The notes: a model not told the origin generated them from the sequence alone. Counted from the first letter of the stretch, positions 43,529-55,599 are shown. The stretch: 64,000 nucleotides of DNA from Malaciobacter mytili LMG 24559 (GCF_003346775.1 NZ_CP031219.1:2046001-2110000), one strand, 5' to 3'. Program-made: numbers and translations.

Positions 43529-44797
43529 TTACCAATCAATTGACTGTATTTTCCCATTTTTTAAAGGGAAAGTAAATGATTTATTGTAATTTAATCTAAT
43601 AACCCCAATATAACTTTTATTTTTAAAAGTTTTTAAATGAAGTATTGATTCACCATCTGAAGAGAACTTAGGAAACTGATTTAATCCTGCTGTAGTTAAT
43701 CTTCTTAGATAATCACTTTTTGTTGAAATTAAGTATAAATTAAAAGTTCTTTCACCAAATTCATTTATAGCATCTCTACTTGAATATACAACATAATTTT
43801 TATATGTAGTTGCAGATGAGTTGTTTTTACCATGATATACTAATCTTTGAACTCCCCTATTTCCTATTGTTTTAGCAAAAATATTTGGGTATCCCAATCT
43901 ATCTGAAACAAAAACAACTTTTTTATCATTTTCAACAAAATGCCCACCAACATCAATTCCTTTGTATGTAGTTAATCTTTGTTTTGTTTTTGTTCTTAAA
44001 TCAAATAAATAAATATCAGCATGACCATTTGGAGAAGCAGTAATTAAAAGTTTTGATTCATCAGCACTTACATCAGAAGCTACTAACATACCTTCACTTT
44101 TCATTAAAATTTCTTTTTTACCTGTATAGATATTTGTTTTAATTAAAGTTGGAATATTATTGTTATAAGTTGTATAGTAAAAACTATCTTGCTTTTTATT
44201 TGCCCATTTTGGGAAAATATTTAAACCACCACTTACTATTTTTTGTTGGTAAGTTAAAGTATAATCACCAATTATTATATCAGCTTTTTTAGAATCTTTA
44301 TAAACTGAAAAAATTACAAACTTATCCATCCAAGAAATAGAAGGAGCTTTTAAGTAATCATTAACTGAAATTGCAATTCTATGTGCCAAGAAAGGATACC
44401 TATTTTCATATTTAGTTGAGAAAGTTTTATCTAAAACTAAATTTTTACTATTTACATCATATAATTTTGTATTTAAAATAAATCCACCAAAACCACTTAT
44501 TTGTGAATCAACATTTAAGTATAAATCAATTCCTTGATTTTTTAAAGTTACAAGGTTTGGTCTATCGTTAAAAGAAGTTAATACATTTGTTGAAATAACT
44601 TCAAAATGTCCACTTACTTTTAAATCATTTTCTATAACACTTTTAACTTTTGATACAAAATTTAAATCTTTGTTATTTGAAGCAATTGAAACTGCAATTT
44701 TAGGTAAGCTATTTGCTTCTTTTACTATTTCTAATCTTGCATCAACTGCAAATAAGAAGTTAAAAAAACATAAAATTAATACTATAAATTTTTTCAT
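43529..44797 (-). CDS. tolB: Tol-Pal system protein TolB
   Basis: A periplasmic beta-propeller that interacts with Pal and TolA. The signal peptide is about 1-18. The N-terminal domain (about 20-150) is followed by propeller repeats with WANKKQDSFYYTTYNN, ADESKLLITASPNGHADIYL, KVVFVSDRLGYPNIF and KFSSDGESILHLK. Length 422 matches the family. AAAGGATAAAT precedes the ATG and tolA ends two bases upstream. Confidence 0.95.
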   Translation of the reverse strand: MKKFIVLILCFFNFLFAVDARLEIVKEANSLPKIAVSIASNNKDLNFVSKVKSVIENDLKVSGHFEVISTNVLTSFNDRPNLVTLKNQGIDLYLNVDSQISGFGGFILNTKLYDVNSKNLVLDKTFSTKYENRYPFLAHRIAISVNDYLKAPSISWMDKFVIFSVYKDSKKADIIIGDYTLTYQQKIVSGGLNIFPKWANKKQDSFYYTTYNNNIPTLIKTNIYTGKKEILMKSEGMLVASDVSADESKLLITASPNGHADIYLFDLRTKTKQRLTTYKGIDVGGHFVENDKKVVFVSDRLGYPNIFAKTIGNRGVQRLVYHGKNNSSATTYKNYVVYSSRDAINEFGERTFNLYLISTKSDYLRRLTTAGLNQFPKFSSDGESILHLKTFKNKSYIGVIRLNYNKSFTFPLKNGKIQSIDW

Positions 44798-44799
44798 AT

Positions 44800-45558
44800 T
44801 TATCCTTTAGATTTAAATGTTACCTCAATATTAGTTTTACTACCTTTATTGTGAGGAGGGTAAGAAAGAGTTTTTTGTTCTTCTAAAAACTCTTTTAGAA
44901 GAGTATCAAATTTTTCATTAGTCGAATATTTTAAAACTCTATAATCAAACTCTCCATCACTATAAATAATAACTAAAATCTTAGCTTCTAATCCATCTTC
45001 AATTAAAATGGGATTCCATCTTTGAGCTAATATTTCATGTATCTTTGAATAATATGGATCATTTTCATATTTTGAAGAAGTGGAAATTGACAACTTTCTT
45101 TGTTTTGCTTCTACATCCTCTAAGATTTTAGAAACATCAACTTCTTTTGAATTTTTAGACTCTCTTTCAAATTTTGATTTAAATCTACTTGAAGTTGAAG
45201 AAGATTGAACATTATTGACTTCTTGTTTTACTGTTTCAATAGCTTTTGTATCCACATTTGCAAATAATGATTTTAAATTTGCTTTTTGTTCAGCACTTTT
45301 TGAAGCTGATTTTTCTACAACTTTTTCCTCTTGAGGTTTTGCAGATTTTGAACTTAACTCTTTATTTTGAATATCACTTAAAACAATATCTAATTCTAAA
45401 ACAGTGACTTTTTTAGATGAGTCATAAATTTTAGCATTTGAACTATCAATATACAAAATAAAAAGTACAAAAACAAAAATATAAATAAATAAAGATAAAA
45501 GACCAGATAAATAAAAGTTACTCTTATCTGAAGATGAAAAATTTAACATAAAAATCAA
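44800..45558 (-). CDS. tolA: TolA-like energy-transducing protein
   Basis: A single-span protein that couples the TolQR motor to the outer membrane. The membrane helix is about 17-38 (LLSLFIYIFVFVLFILYI), the middle is a Ser/Lys-rich helical linker (about 60-150), and the C-terminal domain is TonB/TolA-like (YYSKIHEILAQRWNP, LKYSTNEKFDTLLKEFLEE). At 252 residues the linker is shorter than in E. coli. The start overlaps tolR by four bases. Confidence 0.85.
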   Translation of the reverse strand: MIFMLNFSSSDKSNFYLSGLLSLFIYIFVFVLFILYIDSSNAKIYDSSKKVTVLELDIVLSDIQNKELSSKSAKPQEEKVVEKSASKSAEQKANLKSLFANVDTKAIETVKQEVNNVQSSSTSSRFKSKFERESKNSKEVDVSKILEDVEAKQRKLSISTSSKYENDPYYSKIHEILAQRWNPILIEDGLEAKILVIIYSDGEFDYRVLKYSTNEKFDTLLKEFLEEQKTLSYPPHNKGSKTNIEVTFKSKG

Positions 45559-45944
45559 CCATCCGTAATAAGAGAAACTTTATAAAAACCTGCTTCTTTT
45601 ACTGTTTTTAAAACATATATAATATCATCATATAATAAACTTTTATCAGCTCTTATATGTATAGGAGTCTCTCTATTTTTAGATTTTGCATATAAAATAA
45701 AGCTATCAGGGAAATTATTCATTTCATAACTGTTTTTATCAATTTTAATAACTCTATTTTTATTTATAAATATAGTAACTTTTTTTATATTTTTAACTTG
45801 TTGTGTTTTGCTTCCTGATGGTAGGTTAATAGGTTCTTCAAACTCCAAAACTGGTGCAGTAACCATTAAAATTGCAAGAAGTACAAGCATAATATCTACT
45901 AAAGGTGTAATATTTAAATCAGGTTTTTGGTTAAAATCATACAT
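45555..45944 (-). CDS. tolR: TolR/ExbD-type motor protein
   Basis: A proton-driven motor subunit with one membrane helix and a periplasmic domain. The helix (about 16-36) contains the essential Asp in LNITPLVDIMLVLLAILMV. The rest has PIHIRADKSLLYDDIIYVL, the usual ExbD/TolR signature. It is five bases after tolQ. Assignment to Tol rather than the TonB-Exb system rests on the adjoining tolA, tolB and pal. Confidence 0.92.
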   Translation of the reverse strand: MYDFNQKPDLNITPLVDIMLVLLAILMVTAPVLEFEEPINLPSGSKTQQVKNIKKVTIFINKNRVIKIDKNSYEMNNFPDSFILYAKSKNRETPIHIRADKSLLYDDIIYVLKTVKEAGFYKVSLITDG

Positions 45945-45949
45945 TAGTA

Positions 45950-46510
45950 TTAACCTTTAGCAACTAAAATTTCAGCTTGTGCCTTTATATAAGTATTTAA
46001 CTCATAAACTTTTCTAACTAATATTTGATGAAAAGTATATGCAAAAATTGCTACAAAAATTCCTGCAGCTGTTGCAACTAAAGCTTCACTTATTGCTGGT
46101 GCAATAACTGAAAATCCAACTTTAGAATGAGATGAGAATTTTGCAAATGATTCCAAAATACCAACAACTGTACCAAATAAACCAACAAATGGTGAAGTTG
46201 AAGAAATAATAGATAAAGAAGAGATTCCAACACTCGCATCTTTAATTATAGAAATTTCGCAAGCATGTAAAATATGCTTTGAACTACTTCCATTTGAACA
46301 TTTATATAAAGATGACAATGGGTTTACTGCTGTATTTCTTGAAGTTAAAGATTCTAAAGATTTTTTTTCATTAGTTAAAAGTGCATTTATTGAGATTAAT
46401 CTATATATAAAAATCCAAAAAACTGCAACTAAGTAAGCAGATAGCAGCACTAACACAAAAATTGTGATAGCACTACTATTACCTAGATAATTTAATATCG
46501 TATCAATCAT
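45950..46510 (-). CDS. tolQ: TolQ/ExbB-type proton channel protein
   Basis: A MotA/TolQ/ExbB-family membrane protein that conducts the protons driving TolA. There are three helices (about 10-30, 105-130, 145-168), with the conserved SPFVGLFGTVVGILESF and APAISEALVATAAGIFVAI segments. ATG 46510 (MIDTILNYLGNSS) is preferred to a TTG 42 bp upstream that would lie inside atpC and adds a basic, non-hydrophobic stretch. That gives 186 residues. Only four bases separate it from the atpC stop, so translation is probably coupled to the ATP synthase operon. Confidence 0.9.
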   Translation of the reverse strand: MIDTILNYLGNSSAITIFVLVLLSAYLVAVFWIFIYRLISINALLTNEKKSLESLTSRNTAVNPLSSLYKCSNGSSSKHILHACEISIIKDASVGISSLSIISSTSPFVGLFGTVVGILESFAKFSSHSKVGFSVIAPAISEALVATAAGIFVAIFAYTFHQILVRKVYELNTYIKAQAEILVAKG

Positions 46511-46514
46511 AAGC

Positions 46515-46892
46515 TTACGCGAATGAGTTAATTTTCGCTTCAACAGAAGCAAGTGAAACGTTAGAATCTTTTACAGAATTAACTAATTCTTTTGCTGCTT
46601 CAATATTTTTAGCAGTATTAGAATCTTCACCTTGAGTTAATGCAATAGCACCATCAACTAGTACATCAACAGAACTTTCATTTACTTTAACATGTCCCCA
46701 GTTAATAGCAACAGCCTCAGTAGAATTTGCTTTTTCAATAACAATTACACCAACTGTTAAAGAAGAAACTAGTGATGAGTGTCCTGGAAGAACACCGAAC
46801 TCTCCCTCTTTTCCAGGAAGAGTTACAGTTTTAACGTCATCATTAAAGATTTCTCCGTTTGGTGTAACTATTGATAATCTAATTGTATCCAT
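46515..46892 (-). CDS. atpC: ATP synthase epsilon subunit
   Basis: F1 central-stalk subunit that also regulates ATP hydrolysis. The 125 residues contain the N-terminal beta-sandwich (RLSIVTPNGEIFNDDVKTVT, GEFGVLPGHSSLV) and a short C-terminal helix pair. The C-terminal part is shorter than E. coli's 139-residue protein. It is nine bases after atpD. Confidence 0.95.
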   Translation of the reverse strand: MDTIRLSIVTPNGEIFNDDVKTVTLPGKEGEFGVLPGHSSLVSSLTVGVIVIEKANSTEAVAINWGHVKVNESSVDVLVDGAIALTQGEDSNTAKNIEAAKELVNSVKDSNVSLASVEAKINSFA

Positions 46893-46901
46893 AGGCTAAC
46901 C

Positions 46902-49210
<2,309 letters not shown>

Positions 49211-49219
49211 AGCTAATCC

Positions 49220-50737
49220 TTAATTTGCATTGAATACAGTTTTAAACTCATCTAATGCAGATTTTAATGCAGACTCAGTCTCATCATCAATTTTTTGTTT
49301 AGATTTGATTGCGTCTAAAATATTTGAATATTTTTGCTCAAAGAATGCGTGTAATTCATTTTCGAATTTTACAACATCTTTTACAGCTACATCATTTAAG
49401 TAACCTTTTGTACCAGCATAAATGATAACAATTTGTTTTTCAATAACTAATGGTTTATTAACACCTTGTTTTAATACTTCAACCATTCTTTGTCCAAGTT
49501 CTAACTCTCTTCTTGTTGATTCATCAAGATCAGATGCGAACTGTGCGAATGCTTCAAGTTCTCTATATTGTGCTAATGATAATTTTAGTGTACCTGCAAC
49601 TTGCTTAGTAGCTTTAATTTGCGCAGCACCCCCAACCCTAGATACTGATAAACCTACGTTAATAGCAGGTCTAATCCCTGAGTTAAATAGATTTGTTTCT
49701 AAGAATATTTGTCCATCTGTAATTGAAATTACGTTTGTTGGAATATATGCAGCAACGTCACCAGCTTGAGTTTCAATAATTGGTAATGCAGTCATAGAAC
49801 CTGCACCTAAATTATCACTCATTTTTGCTGCTCTTTCTAATAGTCTTGAGTGAATATAGAATACATCCCCTGGGAATGCCTCTCTACCTGGAGGTCTTCT
49901 TAATAATAAAGACATTTCTCTATATGCAACTGCATGTTTTGATAAATCATCATATACGATTAATGCATGTTTACCATTGTCTCTAAAATATTCACCAATT
50001 GTAACACCTGTATATGGAGCTAAGAATTGTAAAGCTGAAGATTCAGAAGCACCAGCATTTACAACGATAGTATAATCCATTGCACCATTTTCTTCTAATG
50101 TTCTAACTACTGAAGCAACAGAAGATGATTTTTGTCCAATTGCAACATAAATACAAACAACATTCTCACCTTTTTGGTTAAGAATTGTATCAATTGCAAC
50201 TGTTGTTTTTCCAGTTTGTCTATCTCCAATGATAAGCTCTCTTTGTCCTCTTCCAATTGGAACTAGTGCATCAATTGCTTTAATACCAGTTTGTAATGGC
50301 TCATGTACAGATTTTCTTGCCATAATTCCAGGAGCTTTTTCTTCAACAAATCTTGTTTCAGTTGCTTCAATAGCACCTTTACCATCAATTGGTTCACCTA
50401 AAGCATTTACAACTCTTCCAATCATAGCATCACCAACTGGTGTTTCTAATAATTTTCCAAGTCTTTTACAAGATGTACCTTCTCTTAATCCGTCACCTTT
50501 TCCAAGAACAACAATACCAACTGAAGACTCTTCTAAGTTAGAAGCTAATCCTCTCTCACCATTTTCAAACTCAACCAGTTCCCCAGCCATAACGTTTTTA
50601 AGACCGTAAACTTGTGCAATACCATCTGCTAAAGAGATAATTTTACCTGTTTCGTTTACATCAACGTTTAATTCAAAGTTTTCGATTCTTTCTTTTATAA
50701 TAGAACTGATTTCATCAGCTTGAATCTTTGCACCCAT
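49220..50737 (-). CDS. atpA: ATP synthase alpha subunit
   Basis: Non-catalytic nucleotide-binding F1 subunit. Walker A is [12 protein letters not shown] (about 170-181), followed by Walker [20 protein letters not shown] and [13 protein letters not shown]. The 505 residues match the family. AGGAGAATTTGA precedes the ATG. It follows atpH by 21 bp. Confidence 0.98.
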   Translation of the reverse strand: MGAKIQADEISSIIKERIENFELNVDVNETGKIISLADGIAQVYGLKNVMAGELVEFENGERGLASNLEESSVGIVVLGKGDGLREGTSCKRLGKLLETPVGDAMIGRVVNALGEPIDGKGAIEATETRFVEEKAPGIMARKSVHEPLQTGIKAIDALVPIGRGQRELIIGDRQTGKTTVAIDTILNQKGENVVCIYVAIGQKSSSVASVVRTLEENGAMDYTIVVNAGASESSALQFLAPYTGVTIGEYFRDNGKHALIVYDDLSKHAVAYREMSLLLRRPPGREAFPGDVFYIHSRLLERAAKMSDNLGAGSMTALPIIETQAGDVAAYIPTNVISITDGQIFLETNLFNSGIRPAINVGLSVSRVGGAAQIKATKQVAGTLKLSLAQYRELEAFAQFASDLDESTRRELELGQRMVEVLKQGVNKPLVIEKQIVIIYAGTKGYLNDVAVKDVVKFENELHAFFEQKYSNILDAIKSKQKIDDETESALKSALDEFKTVFNAN

Positions 50738-50758
50738 TCAAATTCTCCTTTATAAGTT

Positions 50759-51289
50759 CTAAACTGCTTTTAAAATATGATCAATCATTTGAGATTTTAA
50801 TCTATCTTTAGAGAAAGATATTTCAACCCCAAGTCCATCGATATCAACTTTAATACCATTATAATCACAAACATTTTGTGATAATGATAAATCTACATTA
50901 AATTTTTTACTAAATTCTTTTTCAATTGATGAAATATATTCAGCAGCTAACTCTTTATTTGTATAAACAACACCAGTGTAAGAGTTATTTATAATAGAAA
51001 GTTGAGCTTTAAGCTCTTTAGCTATTGCTGGAACAATATCTAATCTTTTATTATCACTTAGTAATTTAATTAGATTTTTTAAAGTATTACTACAATTATC
51101 CACTAAAGAGATAATTAACTCTACTTTATTACTATTTTTAACTTCAGTAGATGATATAATAGCTACAAATTTTTCATCATTATAAGCCGAAGCGATTAAA
51201 CTTAATTCATCACTTAAAGAAGAAACAGATGCAACTTCTCTTCCATCTAATAAAGCTTTTACATATCTTTTTGCTACTAAATCAACCAT
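50759..51289 (-). CDS. atpH: ATP synthase delta subunit
   Basis: Connects the peripheral stalk to F1. The 176 residues have the weakly conserved helical N-domain (LVAKRYVKALLDGREV, a typical RYAxAL start) and a C-terminal VDIDGLGVEISFSKDRLKSQ. The assignment is secured by position between atpF and atpA; its ATG overlaps the atpF stop by one base. Confidence 0.93.
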   Translation of the reverse strand: MVDLVAKRYVKALLDGREVASVSSLSDELSLIASAYNDEKFVAIISSTEVKNSNKVELIISLVDNCSNTLKNLIKLLSDNKRLDIVPAIAKELKAQLSIINNSYTGVVYTNKELAAEYISSIEKEFSKKFNVDLSLSQNVCDYNGIKVDIDGLGVEISFSKDRLKSQMIDHILKAV

Positions 51290-51804
51290 TATGCTACCTT
51301 CTTAAGTACAATATTAGATAACTCATCTTGAGTTAATTCTACATCGCCTGAATTAAATAGCTCTTCAAGAACTTCAGCAACTACTTCTTTTTTAGCTTTT
51401 CTAGTTTCAATTTTAACTTTTTCATCAAAATTTTTCTCTAGGTGAGCAATTTCAGCATCAACTGCAACAGCAACTTTTTGTTTGATTGAATCAATATCTG
51501 CTTTTGCATTTTCTACTATCTCAGCAGCAAGAACTTTTGCATCTTCAAGCTGTTTTGCAGCAGAGTCAATTTTATTTTTTGAAGCTTTTAAAGTATCTTG
51601 TACTTTATCAAGTTCAGCTTGAATAGAAAGACTTCTTTCCGCAAAAAAAGCTTTAATTTTATCGGCTAATAAATACCATAAAATTCCAGCAAAAATTATA
51701 AAGTTAACGGTTCTTTGAACTATATCTGTTTCCGCACCTTCACTACTAGCAAATAATATTGCAGGAGTTAAAGCTAATAAACTTAATAATAATAATTTTT
51801 TCAC
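51289..51804 (-). CDS. atpF: ATP synthase b subunit
   Basis: Peripheral stalk subunit of the ATP synthase. An N-terminal signal-like segment (about 1-19) precedes the membrane helix (about 28-47, RTVNFIIFAGILWYLLADKI) and a long charged coiled coil. This two-segment N-terminus is longer than the b subunit of E. coli. The second b-type protein lies directly upstream, so the stalk is probably a b/b' heterodimer as in Campylobacterota and phototrophs. Confidence 0.93.
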   Translation of the reverse strand: MKKLLLLSLLALTPAILFASSEGAETDIVQRTVNFIIFAGILWYLLADKIKAFFAERSLSIQAELDKVQDTLKASKNKIDSAAKQLEDAKVLAAEIVENAKADIDSIKQKVAVAVDAEIAHLEKNFDEKVKIETRKAKKEVVAEVLEELFNSGDVELTQDELSNIVLKKVA

Positions 51805-51815
51805 TATAACTTCCT

Positions 51816-52238
51816 TTATATTGAGCTAAGCTTAGCTTTTAAGCTCTCATTGAACTGAGGCATAGAAGCCATTAATGAATTTTTTAATGTTTGTGTTTCC
51901 ACTTGTAAATTTTTTGCAAACTCTTCAGTTTTCACTTCTAAATCTGCTTTTGCATTTGCAAGTTTTGCATCAGCATTAACTTTAGCTTCATTGTAAGCTT
52001 TATCTCTAATTGCAGCTGCTTCTTTTTTTGCAGCAGCAATCACATCATTTGCTTCAGCCAGCATGCCATCTACGTTAGCACTGTTTGACTTTGCATTTTC
52101 CAAATCTCTTTTAATAGATTCCGCTCTATCATCCATATGCTTAAGTAGAGGCTTGAATAGACAACTGTTTAGTCTAGCAACAACTAACAAAAAGATGATA
52201 CCAGAGCTAAGCAACAATACAGGACTTATGTCTAACAT
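51816..52238 (-). CDS. atpF': ATP synthase b' subunit
   Basis: The second peripheral stalk subunit, 140 residues. One membrane helix (about 7-24) carries SPVLLLSSGIIFLLVVARLN, followed by a coiled coil rich in Ala, Lys and Glu (DDRAESIKRDLENAKSNSAN, LAEANDVIAAAKKEAAAIRD). It is the first gene of the atp run here; atpE and atpB are elsewhere. TATGGAGGAATGA is a strong ribosome site for ATG 52238. Confidence 0.93.
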   Translation of the reverse strand: MLDISPVLLLSSGIIFLLVVARLNSCLFKPLLKHMDDRAESIKRDLENAKSNSANVDGMLAEANDVIAAAKKEAAAIRDKAYNEAKVNADAKLANAKADLEVKTEEFAKNLQVETQTLKNSLMASMPQFNESLKAKLSSI

Positions 52239-52256
52239 TCATTCCTCCATATTTTT

Positions 52257-52289
52257 ACAGTTTAGTTTGACTAAAACTGCTTAATTTTA
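52257..52289 (-). promoter_or_regulatory. atp operon promoter with leader hairpin
   Basis: On the minus strand TTTTTGATAAAATTAAG gives a -10 box TAAAAT at 52284-52289. Transcription would begin near 52276, and the leader starts with AGCAGTTTTAGT that pairs with ACTAAACTG around CAA (52257-52280, one bulge). The hairpin could protect the mRNA end, or be the remains of a parB terminator without a T run. Confidence 0.5.
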
Positions 52290-52340
52290 TCAAAAATATT
52301 TATAAAACTTCATTAAAATGAGGAATAATGTTACTTAAAT

Positions 52341-53210
52341 TTATAAAGTGTTACGAAAGTAATTAGAAATTTTTTCTATATCTTCTTGAGAAGTGATTTC
52401 AATTTTAAAATAATTTTTTTCGGCCTTAACTTTCAAATCATTATTTTTTAATGTTTCAAGAACATTTTTTAAAGGATTAAAATCATATGTAGATGTACTT
52501 TTTTTATTATTATGTACTTTTTTTGTACTTGGTGTTTTTAAATCTTTTACTAACTTTTCTGTCTCTCTAACTGATAGTTTTTGACCCACTACAGAATCCG
52601 CTACTAGCTTTTGTTCAGCTTCATTTAACCCTAACATAACTTTTGCATGTCCAGCACTTATTTTATCATTTGCTAACAATTGTTGTACATAAGAAGTTAA
52701 TTGTAATAATCTTAAAGTATTAGTAATAGAAGTTCTACTTTTAAATACTTTTTTAGATAATTCTTCATGTGTAATATTATGTTCATTTATAAGTTGAGCA
52801 TAAGAATATGCTAACTCAATTATATTTAAATCATCTCTTTGAATATTTTCAATAAGAGCCAATTCTCTTAATTTAAACTCTTCAGTATCAAGAATAATTG
52901 CTTTAATTGTATCCAATTGAGCCAATTTATGTGCTCTTAATCTTCTTTCACCTGAGATTAAAGTGTAACTATCATACTCATTTTGTATTACAGCTATAGG
53001 TTGTAATAAACCATGTGCAACAATAGAATCACTTAATTCTTTTAATTTATCTTCATCAAAAATTTTTCTAGGTTGATTTGGATTTGACTTAATTGAATTT
53101 ACATCTAATTCAACAATAGAACCTTTTCTTGAATAATCATTTTTATTGCCTTTTTCATAAGCAATTTCAACTTCACCCAGTAATTCTCCTAGACCTCTTC
53201 CTAATGCCAT
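52341..53210 (-). CDS. parB: Chromosome partitioning protein ParB
   Basis: Binds parS sites near the origin and works with ParA in segregation. The 289 residues include the CTPase/N-engagement region with SIVAHGLLQPIAVIQ and LISGERRLRAHKLA (about 78-91), the helix-turn-helix segment HEELSKKVFKSRTSITNTLR, and a C-terminal dimerisation domain. I found no convincing parS in the window. It follows parA by four bases. The origin is probably not far, given its usual location. Confidence 0.95.
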   Translation of the reverse strand: MALGRGLGELLGEVEIAYEKGNKNDYSRKGSIVELDVNSIKSNPNQPRKIFDEDKLKELSDSIVAHGLLQPIAVIQNEYDSYTLISGERRLRAHKLAQLDTIKAIILDTEEFKLRELALIENIQRDDLNIIELAYSYAQLINEHNITHEELSKKVFKSRTSITNTLRLLQLTSYVQQLLANDKISAGHAKVMLGLNEAEQKLVADSVVGQKLSVRETEKLVKDLKTPSTKKVHNNKKSTSTYDFNPLKNVLETLKNNDLKVKAEKNYFKIEITSQEDIEKISNYFRNTL

Positions 53211-53214
53211 ATTT

Positions 53215-53991
53215 TTATCCTGCTATTGCTCTTGCTAAATTTGTATATGCTTTTGTACCTGATGCATTTTCATCATAAAGCATAATTGGTTTTCCAAAAC
53301 TTGGAGATTCTGCTAATTTAATATTTCTTGGTATAACCACATATGAACTTTCATCAATTTTAAAAAGTTTACTTTCAAAATGTTGAGCTAAATCAGCAAA
53401 TACTTGTTTTGATAAATTATTAGTAGAACTATACATAGTAGGTAAAAAACCTCTAATTTGTAACTGTCTATTTATAGTTTGCTTAACTAATTTAATAGTA
53501 TTTAATAACTGTGCCAATCCTTCTAATGCAAAAAATTCACATTGAATAGGGATAAGAACAGAATTTGACGCGCTTAAAGTATTAATTGTTATTGGTCCTA
53601 AAGCAGGAGGTGAATCAATAATAATATAATCATAATCTTTTTTTATAGGATCAATTTTTCTTTTTAAAATCAGCTCTCTATCTTTATTATTTTTATAAAA
53701 TTCTTTTTCAATTCCTACTAAACCAATATTTGATGGAGCTACTTTTAAATTCTCAATTTCTGAGTCTAAAATAATTTCATTTATTTCTTTTGTTCCAAGC
53801 ATAACATGATAAAGATTGTATTCATAAGTATCCCTATGAAAACCTAAACTTGTAGTAGCATTTGATTGAGGGTCAGCATCAATTAAAAGTACTTTTTTAC
53901 CTCTTAAAGCTAGTGCAGCACTAAGATTTACAGCGGTAGTTGTCTTTCCCACACCACCCTTTTGATTAGCTATTGATATAATTTCTGTCAT
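53215..53991 (-). CDS. parA: Chromosome partitioning ATPase ParA/Soj
   Basis: A deviant Walker ATPase that moves ParB-bound origins. KGGVGKTTTAVNLSAALA (about 11-28) is the deviant P-loop with the signature Lys, followed by LLIDADPQSNATTSLG and IIIDSPPALGPITIN. Length 258 matches the short Soj class without an N-terminal helix-turn-helix. Its start overlaps birA by four bases, which makes birA-parA-parB one transcription unit. Confidence 0.96.
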   Translation of the reverse strand: MTEIISIANQKGGVGKTTTAVNLSAALALRGKKVLLIDADPQSNATTSLGFHRDTYEYNLYHVMLGTKEINEIILDSEIENLKVAPSNIGLVGIEKEFYKNNKDRELILKRKIDPIKKDYDYIIIDSPPALGPITINTLSASNSVLIPIQCEFFALEGLAQLLNTIKLVKQTINRQLQIRGFLPTMYSSTNNLSKQVFADLAQHFESKLFKIDESSYVVIPRNIKLAESPSFGKPIMLYDENASGTKAYTNLARAIAG

Positions 53992-54623
53992 CGTAAACTA
54001 AAAACCTTTTTATTATCTATATTTATAGAACCATCGCTATTTAAAATGGCATTTTCCAATGATTTTTTTTGATTATCTATTGTTACTTTAAATTTTCTAC
54101 TCTTTTGAAATTCTATCTTAAACTCACTAAAAATTTGCTTCCATGAAAGTTGTTTTTTCAATTTATCAAAATAGAGTTCCAATGTGTTATCAACATCTAA
54201 AGCTATATCTAAATTTCCATATTCACTACTTACACTAATTAAGTTTATTCCTATTCCACAATATACTAATTCTTTTGATAAAGTAGTAATTGTTCCTCCA
54301 ATTTTTTTATTTTCAATATAAAAATCATTTGGCCACTTTATCCATACTTTTGAACCAAATTTTTCTAAAACTTGCTTTAAAATATATGAAAAATATATTG
54401 AATAACTTTGCATAGGTAAATCTAAAGGCAACTCATTTTTATTAAAAACAAAAGAGAAAAAAAGATTACCTTTTACTCCTGTCCAACTGTTTCCCCTACT
54501 TCCAATACCATTTGTTTGAAAAGAAGTAACTACACAAGTAGGAGTTGTATATGAATTTTCTTTTATATACTCTTTTAAGTATGAGTGTGTAGAATCTATT
54601 TCATTTAATCTTATAATTTTCAT
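53988..54623 (-). CDS. birA: Biotin--[acetyl-CoA-carboxylase] ligase
   Basis: Attaches biotin to the carboxyl carrier protein of acetyl-CoA carboxylase. The 211 residues have IDSTHSYLKEYI near the N-terminus, TNGIGSRGNSWTGVKGNLFF (a worn form of GRGRxGR) and WIKWPNDFYIENKKIGG. There is no N-terminal DNA-binding domain, so it does not act as a repressor, and the C-terminal domain is short. ATG 54623 (KIIRLNEIDSTHSY) is chosen over an upstream TTG because a TATAAT ends six bases before it, which leaves no room for a longer mRNA leader. Confidence 0.93.
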   Translation of the reverse strand: MKIIRLNEIDSTHSYLKEYIKENSYTTPTCVVTSFQTNGIGSRGNSWTGVKGNLFFSFVFNKNELPLDLPMQSYSIYFSYILKQVLEKFGSKVWIKWPNDFYIENKKIGGTITTLSKELVYCGIGINLISVSSEYGNLDIALDVDNTLELYFDKLKKQLSWKQIFSEFKIEFQKSRKFKVTIDNQKKSLENAILNSDGSINIDNKKVFSLR

Positions 54624-54629
54624 AATAAA

Positions 54630-54635
54630 ATTATA
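54630..54635 (-). promoter_or_regulatory. -10 box six bases before the birA ATG
   Basis: On the minus strand TATAAT is followed by TTTATT and ATG. The mRNA for birA-parA-parB would begin at the start codon. Confidence 0.6.
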
Positions 54636-54705
54636 CCTAAAGAAATTCAAGAATAAATTAATACTATTATTAATATAATAATCATATTTAAAGGATGGAG
54701 AGTTA

Positions 54706-55599
54706 ATGCTAGACCCAGTTTTGCCTATTGCATTTTATTTATTATTTGGATACTTATTTAAAGTCTATTTTAAAGACAATTCAAAAGAGTTAATTGAATT
54801 TATTATTTACTTTTCGCTACCAGCAATAGTATTTAATAAAATATATCAATTAGAGTTAAGTTTTGAAATATTTAAACTAATAATAATGTTTAATATAATT
54901 ATACTACTTAACCTTGTTTTGGCATACTTTTTTGCAAAGTTTTTAAAGTTAGAAAAAAAACTATTTGCAACTTTTTTAATTGTTGCAACTTTTGGAAATA
55001 CTTCTTTTATCGGATTTTCATATATTGATGCTTTTTATGGTCAGGATTATGTGGTATATGCTTTAATATATGATCTTTTTGGTTCATTTTTATTACTTGT
55101 TAGTTTAGGAATGATAATTATAAATTGGGGAAGTGGTCAATATGTTAATTTTAAATCAATTACAAAAAGTGTTTTATATTTTCCACCAATTATTATGTTT
55201 TTTATAACTATTTTTGCAAAGTTTTTTACAGTTCCTACTTTTATTATAAATACAACTGAGACTTTAGGTGCTACATTAGTTCCTCTTGCCATGGTAGCTA
55301 TTGGAATGAAGCTTCAAATAAAAAATATCTTTTATAAACTAAAAGAGGTTATAAGTGCAATGTTTTTAAAAATGTTTATTGTACCCATACTTGTATATTT
55401 TGCCTTTTTATTTTTTTACAATATTGAAGATACTTGGAGTAAGGTTACTATTATTGAAGCAGCAATGCCACCTATGACTATGGCAGTAGTTTTAGCCATA
55501 AAAGGTGGACTTGATGAAACTTTTGCAATTAATGCTTTAGTTTTAGGAGTATTATCAAGTTTATTAACTGTAACTGGATTTTACTATTTTTTAATGTGA
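54706..55599 (+). CDS. AEC-family transporter
   Basis: A membrane protein of the auxin efflux carrier family with about ten helices in two five-helix bundles. FGNTSFIGFSYIDAFYG (about 104-120) and the crossover with PPMTMAVVLAIKGGLDE (about 265-281) are family signatures. Bacterial members are proposed to export dicarboxylates or similar compounds; no substrate can be named. AAAGGATGGAGAGTTA precedes the ATG. It faces fmt with a hairpin across both stops. Confidence 0.9.
   Translation: MLDPVLPIAFYLLFGYLFKVYFKDNSKELIEFIIYFSLPAIVFNKIYQLELSFEIFKLIIMFNIIILLNLVLAYFFAKFLKLEKKLFATFLIVATFGNTSFIGFSYIDAFYGQDYVVYALIYDLFGSFLLLVSLGMIIINWGSGQYVNFKSITKSVLYFPPIIMFFITIFAKFFTVPTFIINTTETLGATLVPLAMVAIGMKLQIKNIFYKLKEVISAMFLKMFIVPILVYFAFLFFYNIEDTWSKVTIIEAAMPPMTMAVVLAIKGGLDETFAINALVLGVLSSLLTVTGFYYFLM

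Noticed and set aside
46511-46552. Longer tolQ start at TTG 46552
   Set aside because: It would begin inside atpC and add a basic stretch before the first membrane helix; ATG 46510 fits the family.
52239-53991. parS site near parAB
   Set aside because: No sequence close to TGTTCCACGTGAAACA was found by eye in the par region or its flanks.
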